Source of the DNA: JABFRJ01 sp963847145
GTDB lineage: Bacteria > Pseudomonadota > Alphaproteobacteria > Rhizobiales > Hyphomicrobiaceae
Reading direction: 5' to 3'
Assembly: GCA_963847145.1 (NCBI GenBank)
Contig: CAWJYN010000004.1
Span: forward strand, 310,001 to 374,000
DNA: 64,000 bases
Made by a program: the position numbers and the translations under genes. How positions within the stretch are numbered: the first letter of the stretch is position 1; each line of letters starts with the position of its first letter. A model generated the notes under the pieces. The model searched no databases, was not told the DNA's origin, and saw nothing but the letters and a program-made list of their open reading frames with translations. Below, one piece after another: positions 18,494-28,225 of the stretch.

Positions 18494-19842
18494 ATGCCGG
18501 GTAAAATTTTCATCAGCTACCGCCGCGACGACGAACCGTCGGCCGCGGCACGGGTGCGTGATGGCCTCGCTGGCAAGTTCGGAAAGACTGCAATGTTCAT
18601 GGACGTCGACAACCTGCTGGCCGGCCAACGCTTCGACGACGAATTGGCGAAGGCACTGAAAGAGTGCGACGTGCTCGTCGCCATCATCGGCGGTAAATGG
18701 ACGGACATTCTGGCGGCAAAGACAGCGGCTGGCGAACGCGACTATGTGCGCGAGGAGATCGGCGCGGCTTTAGAGCGCCGCATCGTCGTGATTCCAGTGC
18801 GCGTCGGCAGCGACGGATTGCTGGCACCGTTGCCGCGCCCCACCGAACTGCCTGACGACATCCATGAACTCGTGCAGCACCAGAAGCACGACGTGGTGCA
18901 CGAGAAGCTTGGACGCGACGTGGGTGACCTGGCGGCCGCCATCGCCGCGCTGCGCCACAGCAAAAGCACGCCGAAGCCGTGGGGCAAGATTGCGGCGGGT
19001 GCCGTGGTGGCGCTGCTGCTCGGTGGTGGCGTGGTAGCGAACCAGATGGGGTTGGTGCCGTGGTCGCAATCGACAAAGGCTGGTCTCACTGATGAAGAAA
19101 TGTTGGCAACTTGGGGGACGTCGGCACGACCAACATCCCAATCGCCGCAACTTATTTCGGGGGGTGGATATGGTTCGGGCCAGAGTTTCCGTGATTGCGC
19201 TGACGTGTGCCCCGAGACGGTGGTTGTGCCGGCGGGCGATGGCGTGATGGGCGAGGGCATAGGTCAGAAAAAATTGTGATCGCTAAGCCGTTCGCCGCTA
19301 GCAAATTCACAGTGACGCTTGATGAGTGGGATGCCTGCATCGCGGGCGGCGGCTGCGCGAGCAACAAAACTCCAAGTCATCAAGGCTGGGGTAAGGGTAA
19401 TCGACCGGTTATTAACGTGTCATGGAATGATGCCAAAGAGTATGCTGCATGGCAGTCGAAGAAGACCGGCAAGACCTACCGACTCCTGAGCGACCTTGAG
19501 TGGGAATACTCAGCGCGCGCCGGCACCGTGACAGCGTACTCCTGGAACAATGACATCATCGGCACAAACAGCGCCAATTGCGATGGTTGCGGCAGCAAAT
19601 GGGACAATACCCAGACGGCGCCCGTTGGGTCTTTCAGACCGAATGCATTTGGCCTCTATGATATGCACGGTAATGTCTGGCAGTGGTGTGAAGACGCTTA
19701 TGACAAGACGTCTCGCGTTTTGCGTGGCGGATCCTGGAATAGCTATCCGCCGGTTCTCCGTTCCGCTCATCGCGACAAGACCCATCCCGAGCTTCTTGAC
19801 AAGAACATAGGCTTCCGTGTCGCCCGGACGCTTAGCCCCTAA
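18494..19842 (+). pseudogene. TIR domain + membrane helix + FGE/SUMF1-fold protein, split by one frameshift
   Basis: The N-terminal TIR domain reads GKIFISYRRDDEPSAAARVR, then MFMDVDNLLAGQRFDDEL and ERDYVREEIGAALERRIVVIPVRV. One membrane helix (IAAGAVVALLLGGGVVANQ) separates it from an FGE-sulfatase fold: VVPAGDGVMGEG, then NVSWNDAKEYAAW, LLSDLEWEYSARAG, DMHGNVWQWCEDAY and RVLRGGSWNSYPP ending GFRVARTLSP. The first frame stops at 19279; the rest is in the -1 frame. The switch coincides with CAG AAA AAA TTG near 19267, so loss of one A, or -1 slippage at A-AAA-AAT, joins the two. It is a paralogue of the gene at 11266-12735 but has an extra membrane helix. Confidence 0.82.
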
Positions 19843-19888
19843 AAACTAACCAAGCTACCGCATCGGGACTAGGGTGCGTAACGTTCCC

Positions 19889-20224
19889 TCAATCCCCCAA
19901 CTCCACAACCGCCTCGCCCGCCGCAAGCATTGCCGTGACCCGTGGCCAAGCCCCCGCCAGCACCACTTTCAATCGTGCATTTGTGACGTTTCCACAGGTA
20001 AGCCAGATGAGTTGCGGCGGTGCGCCGTGGCGCTGTACCAGATCAACAAAGTCGCTGTCCTTGCTGATCAGCATGACGCCCGCGTTTCGCGCAGCAGCAA
20101 AAATATCGCGATCCTTGGCATCACGCAGGCCAAGCGCCTTCAGCGAGAAAGCCTCTACCCCGAACTCGGCCCGCATCCAGTCCGCTAGCGCTGGCGGCAG
20201 CTGGGCGTCCAGCCAGACGATCAT
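19889..20224 (-). CDS. DUF5615 PIN-like protein (candidate toxin)
   Basis: This complete 111-residue DUF5615 protein opens with MIVWLDAQLPPALADWM, where an early Asp follows the first strand. It continues with ALGLRDAKDRDIFAAARNAG and ISKDSDFVDLVQRHGAPPQLI, giving the acidic residues expected of the PIN-like fold. Its ATG overlaps the DUF433 stop, so the two form an operon resembling an antitoxin-toxin pair. RNase activity is inferred from the fold only. It converges with the TIR-FGE gene. Confidence 0.85.
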   Translation of the reverse strand: MIVWLDAQLPPALADWMRAEFGVEAFSLKALGLRDAKDRDIFAAARNAGVMLISKDSDFVDLVQRHGAPPQLIWLTCGNVTNARLKVVLAGAWPRVTAMLAAGEAVVELGD

Positions 20225-20451
20225 GCGGCGACGCGCGGCACATCGAGACGGCGTGCGGCCAGCAGCAGGCAAGCCTTGATGTCGTCGTCCACAAGGTCAG
20301 GAAAGTCTTTGAGAATGTCTGCCTGGCTCACGCCCAGCCCCAGCATCTCCAGAATGTCGCTGGCCCGGATACGCATCCCGCGCACACAGGGGCGGCCACC
20401 GCAGACCTCCGGGTCCGAAGTGATGCGATCGAGAAGGTCGGCAGTGGGCAT
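20221..20451 (-). CDS. DUF433 protein (candidate antitoxin)
   Basis: A 76-residue DUF433 protein: ADLLDRITSDPEVCGGRPCV, then RGMRIRASDILEMLGLG, and the C-terminal helix FPDLVDDDIKACLLLAARRL. It lies directly upstream of, and overlaps by four bases with, a DUF5615 gene. The ATG at 20451 has a GAGG site. The 433-base gap between this gene and pgi shows no convincing gene. Confidence 0.85.
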   Translation of the reverse strand: MPTADLLDRITSDPEVCGGRPCVRGMRIRASDILEMLGLGVSQADILKDFPDLVDDDIKACLLLAARRLDVPRVAA

Positions 20452-20884
20452 GGGTGCCTCGCAGTGTTCATCCCGAACATAGCAGAGATGATCGCTTGCG
20501 GCCATCCGAACAAAAACCCGGACTCCCGTGCCGGGAGCGCCTTATTTGCCAGAACTGCTGCCGTCACGGTCGCATCGGACGAGCCAAAAGCGTCCAGGGC
20601 TGGCCATGATGAGCAAGGATACGGGTGTGACCAAGTTCGCGTCGCCGCCCATGACCAGGGCAGCGCTGGCCCAGAGAGGTGAGACAAACTCCGGCAGGCG
20701 CTGCTGGCGTTGCCGTCCATAGTTTGCTCTGCCCCCGTCATCATCGCGCCCCATTTCCCAGGCCTCGCACACACCCACGTGCGCCGCTCTCTTGTCGGCG
20801 CAACACGAATTGGCGAGGGAGGCTGCGGCGTGTATGCTCAGCACCGTCGCGACCACGCCAGGTCAAGTCCGGGGAACCGTTGCC

Positions 20885-22246
20885 ATGACTGCTGCTGCCC
20901 CATTGGCACCGCTCTATTTGCACACCATCGGCGGCTGTCTGGCCGCAGCCATCGGCGACCGTGGCCTCGCTCCGGCGACGCTCACCAGCGCGCTCGACAA
21001 ACTCGCCGTGCCCCTCAGCGCGCTGCAATCCGATCTGCAGACCGGCCGCATGCCGCTGCTGCGTTTGCCCGACGACGCAGCCGACATTGCGCTGGCTGAA
21101 GTCGCGCTCGAACGTGTGTCGCAAGGTGCCAGCACCCTCGTCTTCTTCGGGACCGGCGGCTCCGGTCTCGGCGGGCAAACCCTCGCGCAATTCGCCGGCT
21201 GGAATATTCCCGGTTATGGCGGCCGCGCCAAAGGCGAACGCGAACGCAAACGCCCGCGCACGCGCTTCTACGACAATCTCGATGGCGCGACGTTAGCCGG
21301 CGCGCTTGCCTCGCTCGATCTCGCCACCACGCGCTTCATCGTCATTTCCAAATCCGGCGGCACGGTCGAGACCTTGGCACAAACAATCGCCGCGTTGGCT
21401 GCCGTGAAAGCCGCCGGTCTTGCGCAGCGCATCCCAGAATTGTTCCTCGGCGTCACCGAACCCGCCAAGCCCGGCATAGCCAACGGCTTGCGTGCGTTGT
21501 TCACAGCCCACAGCATTCCCATGCTCGACCATCACACCGGCATCGGCGGCCGCTTTTCAGTTTTGACCAACGTCGGTTTGCTGCCGGCGCTGGCGCGCGG
21601 TGTCGATGTGCGCGCCTTGCGCCGTGGGGCTGGCAGCGTCGTCGCGAGCCTCCGCTCAGCCGAACATCCGCGCACGTTTGCCCCCGCCATCGGCGCCGCC
21701 GTCGCCATCAGCCTCAGTGAAGCGCACGGAATCAGAACACAAGTGATGATGCCGTACTCCGATCGCCTGGGCCGCTTTGCCGATTGGTTCGTGCAGTTGT
21801 GGGCTGAAAGCCTCGGCAAGTCCGGCAAAGGCACCACGCCGCTCGCCTGCCTCGGCCCGCTCGATCAGCACAGCCAGTTGCAACTGTTCATGGATGGCCC
21901 GCACGATCATCTGATCTCCATCATCCGCGTCGCCAACGATCCCACCGAGCCCAAGCTCGACGCGGCGCTTGCCACGCAGGCCGGCATCGGTTTCATGGGC
22001 GGCCGCACCATCGGCGATCTGGTGGCAGCCCAAGCGCACGCCGTGCCCGAAGCGTTGACCCGAGCCCGGCGCCCGGTGCGCATCATCGATATCCCGAAGC
22101 TCGACGAAGCAGCGCTCGGCGCGCTGCTGATGCACTTCATGATCGAGACCATTCTTGCGGCGTCCTTGCTCGGCATCGACGCCTTCGATCAACCCGCCGT
22201 CGAACTCGCCAAGCAATTGACGCGGGTACGGCTGAGTAGCGCTTAG
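20885..22246 (+). CDS. pgi: Glucose-6-phosphate isomerase
   Basis: A 453-residue SIS-fold sugar isomerase that interconverts glucose-6-phosphate and fructose-6-phosphate in the cytoplasm. Visible features are GTGGSGLGGQTLAQF in the first SIS domain, FIVISKSGGTVETLAQ (the phosphate-binding SxS/T loop), GGRFSVLTNVGLLPA with the GRFS signature, and LGPLDQHSQLQLFMDGP carrying the catalytic-loop QHS. The length is shorter than the 550-residue E. coli type and fits the alphaproteobacterial/Bacillus-type forms. It is preceded by a GGGGAA ribosome site and converges with an FAD oxidoreductase gene. Confidence 0.9.
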   Translation: MTAAAPLAPLYLHTIGGCLAAAIGDRGLAPATLTSALDKLAVPLSALQSDLQTGRMPLLRLPDDAADIALAEVALERVSQGASTLVFFGTGGSGLGGQTLAQFAGWNIPGYGGRAKGERERKRPRTRFYDNLDGATLAGALASLDLATTRFIVISKSGGTVETLAQTIAALAAVKAAGLAQRIPELFLGVTEPAKPGIANGLRALFTAHSIPMLDHHTGIGGRFSVLTNVGLLPALARGVDVRALRRGAGSVVASLRSAEHPRTFAPAIGAAVAISLSEAHGIRTQVMMPYSDRLGRFADWFVQLWAESLGKSGKGTTPLACLGPLDQHSQLQLFMDGPHDHLISIIRVANDPTEPKLDAALATQAGIGFMGGRTIGDLVAAQAHAVPEALTRARRPVRIIDIPKLDEAALGALLMHFMIETILAASLLGIDAFDQPAVELAKQLTRVRLSSA

Positions 22247-22273
22247 ATCTGTCAGTCCGCCCCTATCCGCTCA

Positions 22274-23719
22274 TCACATCGCCACCAGCTTGCCGGGGTT
22301 CATGAGGTTGTGGGGATCGAAAGCGCGTTTGACCGCGCGGAGCATGTCGATTTCGATCGCGCTCTTGTAGTGATGATTTTCAGCCAAGCGGATGCGGCCG
22401 ATGCCATGCTCGGCGCTAATCGAGCCGCGGTGCTTGACGACGACATCGTGCACGATGCGATTGATGGCGTCGTACTCCTGCATGTAGCGCTCCTGCGTCC
22501 AGCCTTCAGGCCGCACGGGATTGTAATGCAGGTTGCCATCGCCGACGTGACCAAAGCAGCAGTGACGGATGCCGGGATAGGCCTGTTCCATCGCCGCGTC
22601 GGCTTCGGCGACAAAAGCGGCAATATCGGAAACCGGTACTGAGATATCGTGGCTGATCGAGCCGCCGACGGCGCGCTGGCCTTCGGCCATGTCCTCGCGC
22701 AACTTCCACAGTTTGCGGGCTTGTTGCGATGAGCTGCAGAGGACTGCGTCGGTGATGAGACCGGCCTCCGCCGCCGACGCGAGCGCTTCCGACAGCGGAT
22801 CAGCGAGCGAGCCCGGCGCGCCCTGGCTGGTCACGTCCATCAGCACGTACCAGGGGTGGGCATCGCGCATCGGGTATTCGTTGCCAGTCACGCCTTCCAC
22901 GGTGAACTGCACGATGGCATGGCAGATGAGTTCGAAGGCTGAGATGGCGTCGCCAAGGCGGGCTTTCAGGTGGCCGAGGAGTTCAACGCTTTTCGCCGGG
23001 CTTTCCACTGCGATCCACGCAGTTTCAGAAGCCGTGGGCAACGGGAAAAGTTTCAACACAGCGCCGGTGATGATGCCGAGCGTGCCTTCGCCGCCGATGA
23101 AGAGTTGCTTCACGTCGTACCCGGTGTTGTCCTTGCGCAGGCCACGCAAGCCGTCCCAGATGCGGCCATCCGGCAGCACCACTTCGAGACCGAGCACCAG
23201 GTTGCGCGTGTTGCCATAGCGGAGCACCTGCACGCCGCCGGCGTTGGTGGAGATATTGCCACCGATGCGGCACGAGCCTTGCGCGCCGAGGCTGAGCGGG
23301 AACAGGCGGTTGGCTTTCGCCGCGGCCTCCTGGATCGTTTGCAGCACGACGCCGGCGTCGACGGTGATCGTGTCGTTGCCGAGATCGGTGGCGCGGATGG
23401 TCGTCATGCGCTCGGTGGTGATGACGACTTCGCTCATGGTGTCGCGGGGCTGGCCGCCAAACGTCAGCCCTGTGTTGCCACCTTGCGGGACCATGGCGAT
23501 CTTGTGCGTGGCGCAATAGCGTACGAGCTGTGCCACTTCGTCAGTGGTTTTGGGGCGCAACACCAGCGGGGTGGTGCCCACGTAGCTGTAGCGCCAGCTC
23601 TGGCAGTAGGCGCGCGTGTCGGCCTCGGTTTCAAGAAATCCGCCGGGACCGGCAATGGCTTTCAGCGCCGCAAGGTGCACTGGCGGAATGGGAGCGGCCG
23701 TGACGGGCGTGGCTTTCAT
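22274..23719 (-). CDS. FAD-binding oxidoreductase (GlcD/D-lactate dehydrogenase type)
   Basis: A 481-residue flavoenzyme of the vanillyl-alcohol-oxidase superfamily. The FAD-binding domain is seen in KIAMVPQGGNTGLTFGGQP and GAQGSCRIGGNISTNAGGVQ; the FAD-oxidase C-terminal domain ends with GSISAEHGIGRIR and FDPHNLMNPGKL. This order is typical of 2-hydroxyacid dehydrogenases (D-lactate, D-2-hydroxyglutarate, glycolate GlcD) that pass electrons to the respiratory chain; the substrate cannot be decided. The ATG at 23719 gives the usual length, and a longer open frame to 23830 is unlikely. The thioesterase gene diverges from it 61 bases away. Confidence 0.88.
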   Translation of the reverse strand: MKATPVTAAPIPPVHLAALKAIAGPGGFLETEADTRAYCQSWRYSYVGTTPLVLRPKTTDEVAQLVRYCATHKIAMVPQGGNTGLTFGGQPRDTMSEVVITTERMTTIRATDLGNDTITVDAGVVLQTIQEAAAKANRLFPLSLGAQGSCRIGGNISTNAGGVQVLRYGNTRNLVLGLEVVLPDGRIWDGLRGLRKDNTGYDVKQLFIGGEGTLGIITGAVLKLFPLPTASETAWIAVESPAKSVELLGHLKARLGDAISAFELICHAIVQFTVEGVTGNEYPMRDAHPWYVLMDVTSQGAPGSLADPLSEALASAAEAGLITDAVLCSSSQQARKLWKLREDMAEGQRAVGGSISHDISVPVSDIAAFVAEADAAMEQAYPGIRHCCFGHVGDGNLHYNPVRPEGWTQERYMQEYDAINRIVHDVVVKHRGSISAEHGIGRIRLAENHHYKSAIEIDMLRAVKRAFDPHNLMNPGKLVAM

Positions 23720-23780
23720 AGCGGCGATGTCTCGGTTATGGAAGAACAGCGACACGTCGCCTAACAGATTGAAGGCAGCA

Positions 23781-24278
23781 ATGACAGATGCTCCGCAGCC
23801 GCCGCGCGAAAGCGGCGCCGCAAAGCCCAATCTGGGACGTCCAATTCATGGCTTCCGCCGCACCGTCGGCTATGAAACCAAAGTGTGGGCCGAGCGTTAT
23901 GCCGAAATCTCACTGGCGATCGACGGCCGCCACGACAACAGCCACGGCATGGTCCATGGCGGCATCTATGCGGCGATGCTGGACGCGGCGTTCGGGCATG
24001 CGGTGGCCTTTTGCAGCACGCCAGGGCGGACGCGGCTATCGGTGACCATCACGTTGCAGCTCACCTATTTGGCACCGGCCAAGTCGGGCGTCTTGGTTGC
24101 CAAGGGTTGGGTGCTCGACGTCAACGGACGCGTAGCAACGTGCAAGGGCGAAGTGTGGCTCGACGATGGAACGCCCGATGCCACGCTGTGCGCTACGGGC
24201 GTCGCCAGCTTCATGTACAAAGCCGGCAGCGAAGCCCCCGACGGCGTGCCGATGGCCGCGCGGAAGGTGGAGATGTGA
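23781..24278 (+). CDS. PaaI-type hotdog-fold thioesterase
   Basis: A 165-residue single hotdog domain protein. The conserved block HDNSHGMVHGGIYAAMLDAAFGHAV contains the HGG motif and the Asp that positions the thioester, and VTITLQLTYLAPAKSG is the long strand of the fold. Family members cleave aromatic or short acyl-CoA thioesters. A GAAGG site precedes the ATG. It is divergent to the FAD oxidoreductase gene, and the short gap could hold a shared promoter region. Confidence 0.85.
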   Translation: MTDAPQPPRESGAAKPNLGRPIHGFRRTVGYETKVWAERYAEISLAIDGRHDNSHGMVHGGIYAAMLDAAFGHAVAFCSTPGRTRLSVTITLQLTYLAPAKSGVLVAKGWVLDVNGRVATCKGEVWLDDGTPDATLCATGVASFMYKAGSEAPDGVPMAARKVEM

Positions 24279-24358
24279 GGGGGGGGGGCGGCACATCGAT
24301 CCGCATCCTACAGCTGTGATCCGGTGATGGTGACCAGTCGATAGCCCCCGCTGAACGG

Positions 24359-24398
24359 CGGATGGCGGGCGTGACGGACGCCCTGATCCGCCCTACAG
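24359..24398. repeat. REP-type palindrome (RAYT flank 1)
   Basis: GCGGATGGCGGGCGT...ATCCGCCCTACAG forms an imperfect hairpin whose GCGGAT/ATCCGC ends and CCGCCCTAC tail match, in inverse orientation, the element at 24955 and the pair at 50417-50538. Confidence 0.7.
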
Positions 24399-24935
24399 GT
24401 CGTTTTTGTGCTCTCCGAAAACGCCTTTGCAATCTAAGCGGATATCGAAGTCCTTGGAGTAGATGCCTGCACGGACGTCTCGGTGATACGTTGAATGCGG
24501 CCAATCGCGTACTGCAGCGACCAGACCGTGTTTCACGGGATTGTAGTAGCAGTAGTCAACATAGCCTCGATATTCGTCCTCGTCGCGAATAAGGTGCTCC
24601 CAGTACCGGCGCTGCCAAATGTTGCGCTCGGAACGAGCGACTTGGACAGGCGACCGGTTTTCGATTGCGGGCATTGCGCGGGAAAAGCGTTTTTTGATCG
24701 CACGCCACCTTCCCGGAAAATCCGTATCGCCATCCGGCAACTCCCATATCGTGTGCAAATGATCCGGCAGAACGACAAGTGTGTTGAGACGAAATGGCCG
24801 TTGCCGTTTCACGAGCCGTATCGCCGACATCAGCACAGCAATATTCTCAACCAACGTCTGTTTTCGGCGATCAGCAAGATTGACAGTGAAGAACCAGCAC
24901 CCACCTGGACGATATGTGCGTCGATAAACGGGCAT
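24393..24935 (-). CDS. REP-associated tyrosine transposase (RAYT)
   Basis: A 180-residue Y1/HUH-type transposase of the IS200-like RAYT group. It starts MPVYRRTYRPGGCWFFTVNL. The HUH-type metal motif is VVLPDHLHTIWELP (His-Leu-His), and the tyrosine region is RRYWEHLIRDEDEYRGYVDYC followed by YNPVKHGLV. RAYTs are domesticated single-copy transposases that cut and spread REP palindromes. Here the gene is bracketed by inverted GCGGAT-type palindromes, supporting that pairing. A GGGGAA ribosome site supports the ATG at 24935. Confidence 0.9.
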   Translation of the reverse strand: MPVYRRTYRPGGCWFFTVNLADRRKQTLVENIAVLMSAIRLVKRQRPFRLNTLVVLPDHLHTIWELPDGDTDFPGRWRAIKKRFSRAMPAIENRSPVQVARSERNIWQRRYWEHLIRDEDEYRGYVDYCYYNPVKHGLVAAVRDWPHSTYHRDVRAGIYSKDFDIRLDCKGVFGEHKNDL

Positions 24936-24954
24936 AGGGTTCCCCGGAATGAAT

Positions 24955-24986
24955 TGTAGGGCGGATAAGCGTAGCGCCATCCGCCG
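24955..24986. repeat. REP-type palindrome (RAYT flank 2)
   Basis: TGTAGGGCGGATAAGCG followed by TAGCGCCATCCGCCG. The GTAGGGCGGAT opening is the reverse complement of the end of the palindrome at 24359-24398 and is identical to the start of the pair at 50417. Confidence 0.7.
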
Positions 24987-25029
24987 TCGCAAGCGGGACG
25001 CGAATTTCGGCAGGCGCTCTACAGCAGCC

Positions 25030-26108
25030 TGGCGGAGGTTAGGTGCCCGCTGGCAGTAGACGCCTTCGTAGAGCCGCTCGGCATCGCCATCGAGCGACGT
25101 CACAACATAGCGAACATCGGTCGACTGACGCATGCCGTTCGGATGCGTTGGGCTGAGGGTCTGGCTGCAGCGAGACTTCGATACGCAGCGATGATGCGGC
25201 GCGGCGGAACCAACTTCCTGCTTGGTATTCAATCGCTTTGTAGCAGCGCAATTTGGGTTGATCGGAGATCGCATGCCAGAAGCGCAGATGAGCGCGACGG
25301 TGTCAGCGACCTGGTGTCGAGCACGCTGTTGCCGGCGAAGCCGAAGATGTAACCAACGCGTTGGCATCGCACCAATCCATAGCTTCGGCGCGGCCATAGT
25401 GGCTGTCGCCGCGCCAGACGATATTCGGCTTTATTTGACGCGAACGGTTCCAGGCCTCGAATACGCGTCGTCAGATGCTTGATGACGGTGCGCACTCGAT
25501 GCCGCCCGGCGTTTCGCTGGCCGCAGGATGGTCGCCACGGGCAAGCACTGCCAGCGTGATAAACGTGCATCGGCGCGAAGCCGCGCTCGTCGTGGTGCGC
25601 ATTCCAGAACGTAGTTGCTGCCCGCATAAGCGGCGTCGAAGGTGTCGTCGATGTCAAAGATATCGCGCTGCGACGGGGTCACACGCGTGGCGAACTGATC
25701 GACGAGGGCACAGGCCAACCGCGCGCGTCGTTTCGTCGGCGCATTCTCAAAGCGGCTGATGGTGGATTGCGAGGCAAGCGGCGCGCCGCTTTCAGGACAG
25801 CGGCAACAGCCATCTTCAGCGCCGGATGATGCCGCAAACGATCGTGATCGATGGCATCCTCATAGCCCTCAGCAGATACCGAACACGCGCGCACCGATGA
25901 TCTCGGCGAGAGCGGTGGCGAATGCGCGTGGCATCGCGCCGGTCGGGCAGCGCCGCCGCATGCGGCCGATCACGCCGACCTTCTGTTCAGCAGCCCGCAG
26001 CAACAGCACGCCCGCATCCGACGACTGGTTGCCGCCGTCAAAATCGACTGTGAGCTTCTTACGGGCAACGGCTGGCAGATCGAAGCGAAGCGGTGTTAAG
26101 TCGTTCAT
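25030..26108 (-). pseudogene. IS1380-family transposase relic, multiply frameshifted
   Basis: Pieces of one DDE transposase can be read in order on the minus strand. They are an N-terminus with LTPLRFDLPAVARKKLTVDF then DGGNQSSDAGVLLLRAAE, a middle EGYEDAIDHDRLRHHPALKM, a catalytic-region fragment FDIDDTFDAAYAG, and a C-terminal DVRYVVTSLDGDAERLYEGV. These are IS1380 landmarks. At least three frame changes separate them, and the C-terminus stops at YCQR where unrelated REP/RAYT-side sequence begins. The element is inactive and its right end is lost; terminal inverted repeats were not found. Confidence 0.8.
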
Positions 26109-26249
26109 GGCTGTGGCGTTCCGTTGCGACGCAAGCACGCTCGTCTCGACAACGGTTTGCTACGCGCTTTCAACGATCTACGCCACAGCCACTTGGCGTT
26201 ACTCAGAGGTGCATGATGGGGCTAATACGCCCTTGTCCGCCCTACGCCC

Positions 26250-27893
26250 TCACACCACCTCCAACCGTTCTGGCTCCAACGCCTGTTTGCCGAGCAGCAT
26301 GTCTGCGCCTTTGGCGGCAATCATCAGGGTGGCGGCGTTGAGGTTGGCGGAGAGCATGGTGGGCATCACCGAGGCATCGATGACGCGCAGACCTTGCACG
26401 CCCCGCACCCGCAGTTGATCGTCGACGACGGATTGTGGGTCATGGGCCGGCCCCATGCGGCAGGTGCCGGAGGGATGGAACGTGGTGGTGCCGCGCTCTT
26501 TTGCAGCCGCCATCAGTTCGTCGTCGCTCTGGCAATTCGGGCCGGGATAATCCTCATAGTCGTAGAACGGCGCCAGCGGTTTCGTTTTAAGCAGATTGCG
26601 GGCCAGTTTCATGCCGGCGAGCAGCACGCGGCGATCGCTTTCTTCTGCAAGATAGTTGGGCTGGATCAGCGGCGGCTCGCACGGGTCGGCCGAGCGGATG
26701 TGCACGTAGCCGCGGCTATCGGGCCGTTGCTGCCACGACGCGCACGTCATACCGGGCAGATTCTCCAGCTGCCCCTGCACGCCCTCCTTGTAGCTGGCGG
26801 GCGTGAAGGTGAGCTGCAGATCAGACGACGCGAGGCCAGGCTCGGAATGCCAGAAGCAATAGACCAGCGTCGGCGAGATGGAGAGGATGCCTTTGCGGGT
26901 CGTGAGGTACTTGGCGATTTCCTTCGCCAGCGGAATGCCGTGCGCAAGCTCGTTGATGGTGGACGCGTTTTTCACGCGCGCCACAAAGCGTGGCGCATAG
27001 TGGTCTTTCAGATTTTCGCCGACGCCGATGAGCGCGTGACGGACAGGGACATTGTGTCGCTTGAGCAAATCCGGCGCGCCGATGCCGGACAGTTGCAACA
27101 ATTGCGGCGAGTTATAGGTGCCGCCGGCGAGGATCACTTCGCGCCGCGCATTGACATCCACGCCGGGACCGCCCTTGCCGCCCTTAAGATAGCGGATGCC
27201 TGTCGCGCGTTTGCCCTCGAACAAAATCTCCGTGGCGTGCACGCTGGTGCGCACGGTGAGGTTTGGCCGCTTCATGGCAGGATGCAGAAAAGACGTGGCA
27301 GCGCTGACGCGGCGGCCGTTATGGATGGTGCGCTGCGCGTAGGAGACGCCCTCCTGGATGGCGCCGTTGTAGTCGGGGTTGCGTGGAATGCCCAACGTCT
27401 GCGCGCCTTCGATGAAGGCTTCACAGAGCGGATGAATCCAATCGATATCGGTGACTTTCATGGCTCCGCCAGTGCCGCGGTATTTTGGATCAGCCGCGCC
27501 GATGCGTTGTTCGAGCGATTTGAAGTAGGGCAGCACATCGGCATAGCCCCAGCCGCGATTGCCGAACTGCGACCAGGTTTCATAGTCGAGCCGTTGCCCA
27601 CGATTGTAGACATGGCCATTGATAGAGCTGGAGCCACCCAAGGTTTTGCCGCGCGGCGCGTAGACCCGGCGCCCACCGGTCCACTCGCTCGGCTCCATGG
27701 AGTATCCCCAGTTCACGGACTTGTTGTAGAACGTCTTGATGAAGCCGGCGGGGATGTGGATGAAGGGGTGCCAGTCCCGCGGGCCGGCCTCCAGTACACA
27801 CACAGTGACGCCCGGGTCTTCGGTGAGCTTGGCGGCCAGCACACAGCCCGCCGAGCCCGCGCCCACAATCACGTAGTCGAATGTATCTGCCAT
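26250..27893 (-). CDS. GMC-family FAD oxidoreductase (choline/alcohol dehydrogenase-like)
   Basis: A 547-residue glucose-methanol-choline oxidoreductase. The N-terminus FDYVIVGAGSAGCVLAAKL is the FAD-binding Rossmann motif, GKTLGGSSSINGHVYNRG the first GMC signature and GGTYNSPQLLQLSGIG the second. The C-terminus has the catalytic His in TTFHPSGTCRMG and the closing NLNAATLMIAAKGADML. BetA/AlkJ-like members oxidise alcohols and feed electrons to quinones; the substrate is not determinable. It starts directly with MADTF after a 332-base gap in which I see no gene. Confidence 0.9.
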   Translation of the reverse strand: MADTFDYVIVGAGSAGCVLAAKLTEDPGVTVCVLEAGPRDWHPFIHIPAGFIKTFYNKSVNWGYSMEPSEWTGGRRVYAPRGKTLGGSSSINGHVYNRGQRLDYETWSQFGNRGWGYADVLPYFKSLEQRIGAADPKYRGTGGAMKVTDIDWIHPLCEAFIEGAQTLGIPRNPDYNGAIQEGVSYAQRTIHNGRRVSAATSFLHPAMKRPNLTVRTSVHATEILFEGKRATGIRYLKGGKGGPGVDVNARREVILAGGTYNSPQLLQLSGIGAPDLLKRHNVPVRHALIGVGENLKDHYAPRFVARVKNASTINELAHGIPLAKEIAKYLTTRKGILSISPTLVYCFWHSEPGLASSDLQLTFTPASYKEGVQGQLENLPGMTCASWQQRPDSRGYVHIRSADPCEPPLIQPNYLAEESDRRVLLAGMKLARNLLKTKPLAPFYDYEDYPGPNCQSDDELMAAAKERGTTTFHPSGTCRMGPAHDPQSVVDDQLRVRGVQGLRVIDASVMPTMLSANLNAATLMIAAKGADMLLGKQALEPERLEVV

Positions 27894-28225
27894 GGATGCC
27901 CCGGTGCGCTGCTCGGCGCCGTCGCCTGCCGTGGCGGTGCGCCACCGCGCGAATGTAGACGCGCGCCGGTGGGATTGTCACTGTCCGCACGTCCAAATGG
28001 CCCGCAGACGCACTGCAGAGGCCGTTGACCTCGGTGGAGGCCGCCATCCGGCGGGCAACCCTGCCGCGGCACGCGATCCGGTGGCATCCGCGGCCACAGG
28101 TGCGGCCACAATGCGTGCCGTCGCTGCTCTCATCCACTGAAAACCGAACAACCGCTCTTTGAGCGGCGGCGCTTGTATGGTTCCTCTGTGTCCGTGCTGT
28201 GCGTTGCTCGCGATGAGGCGCTGAC
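27894..28225. other. Intergenic region without a recognised gene
   Basis: The 332 bases lie between two divergent genes. A short inverted pair CCGCTC-TTT-GAGCGG occurs near 28153-28168. No convincing coding content, RNA gene or clear promoter was found. Confidence 0.4.

Noticed and set aside
20452..20884. Possible membrane-protein relic on the minus strand upstream of DUF433
   Set aside because: A few hydrophobic residues only; no continuous or recognisable product in any frame.
26394..28028. A 544-codon open frame on the plus strand
   Set aside because: It is antisense to the GMC oxidoreductase, which has all family motifs; such long shadows are common in GC-rich DNA.
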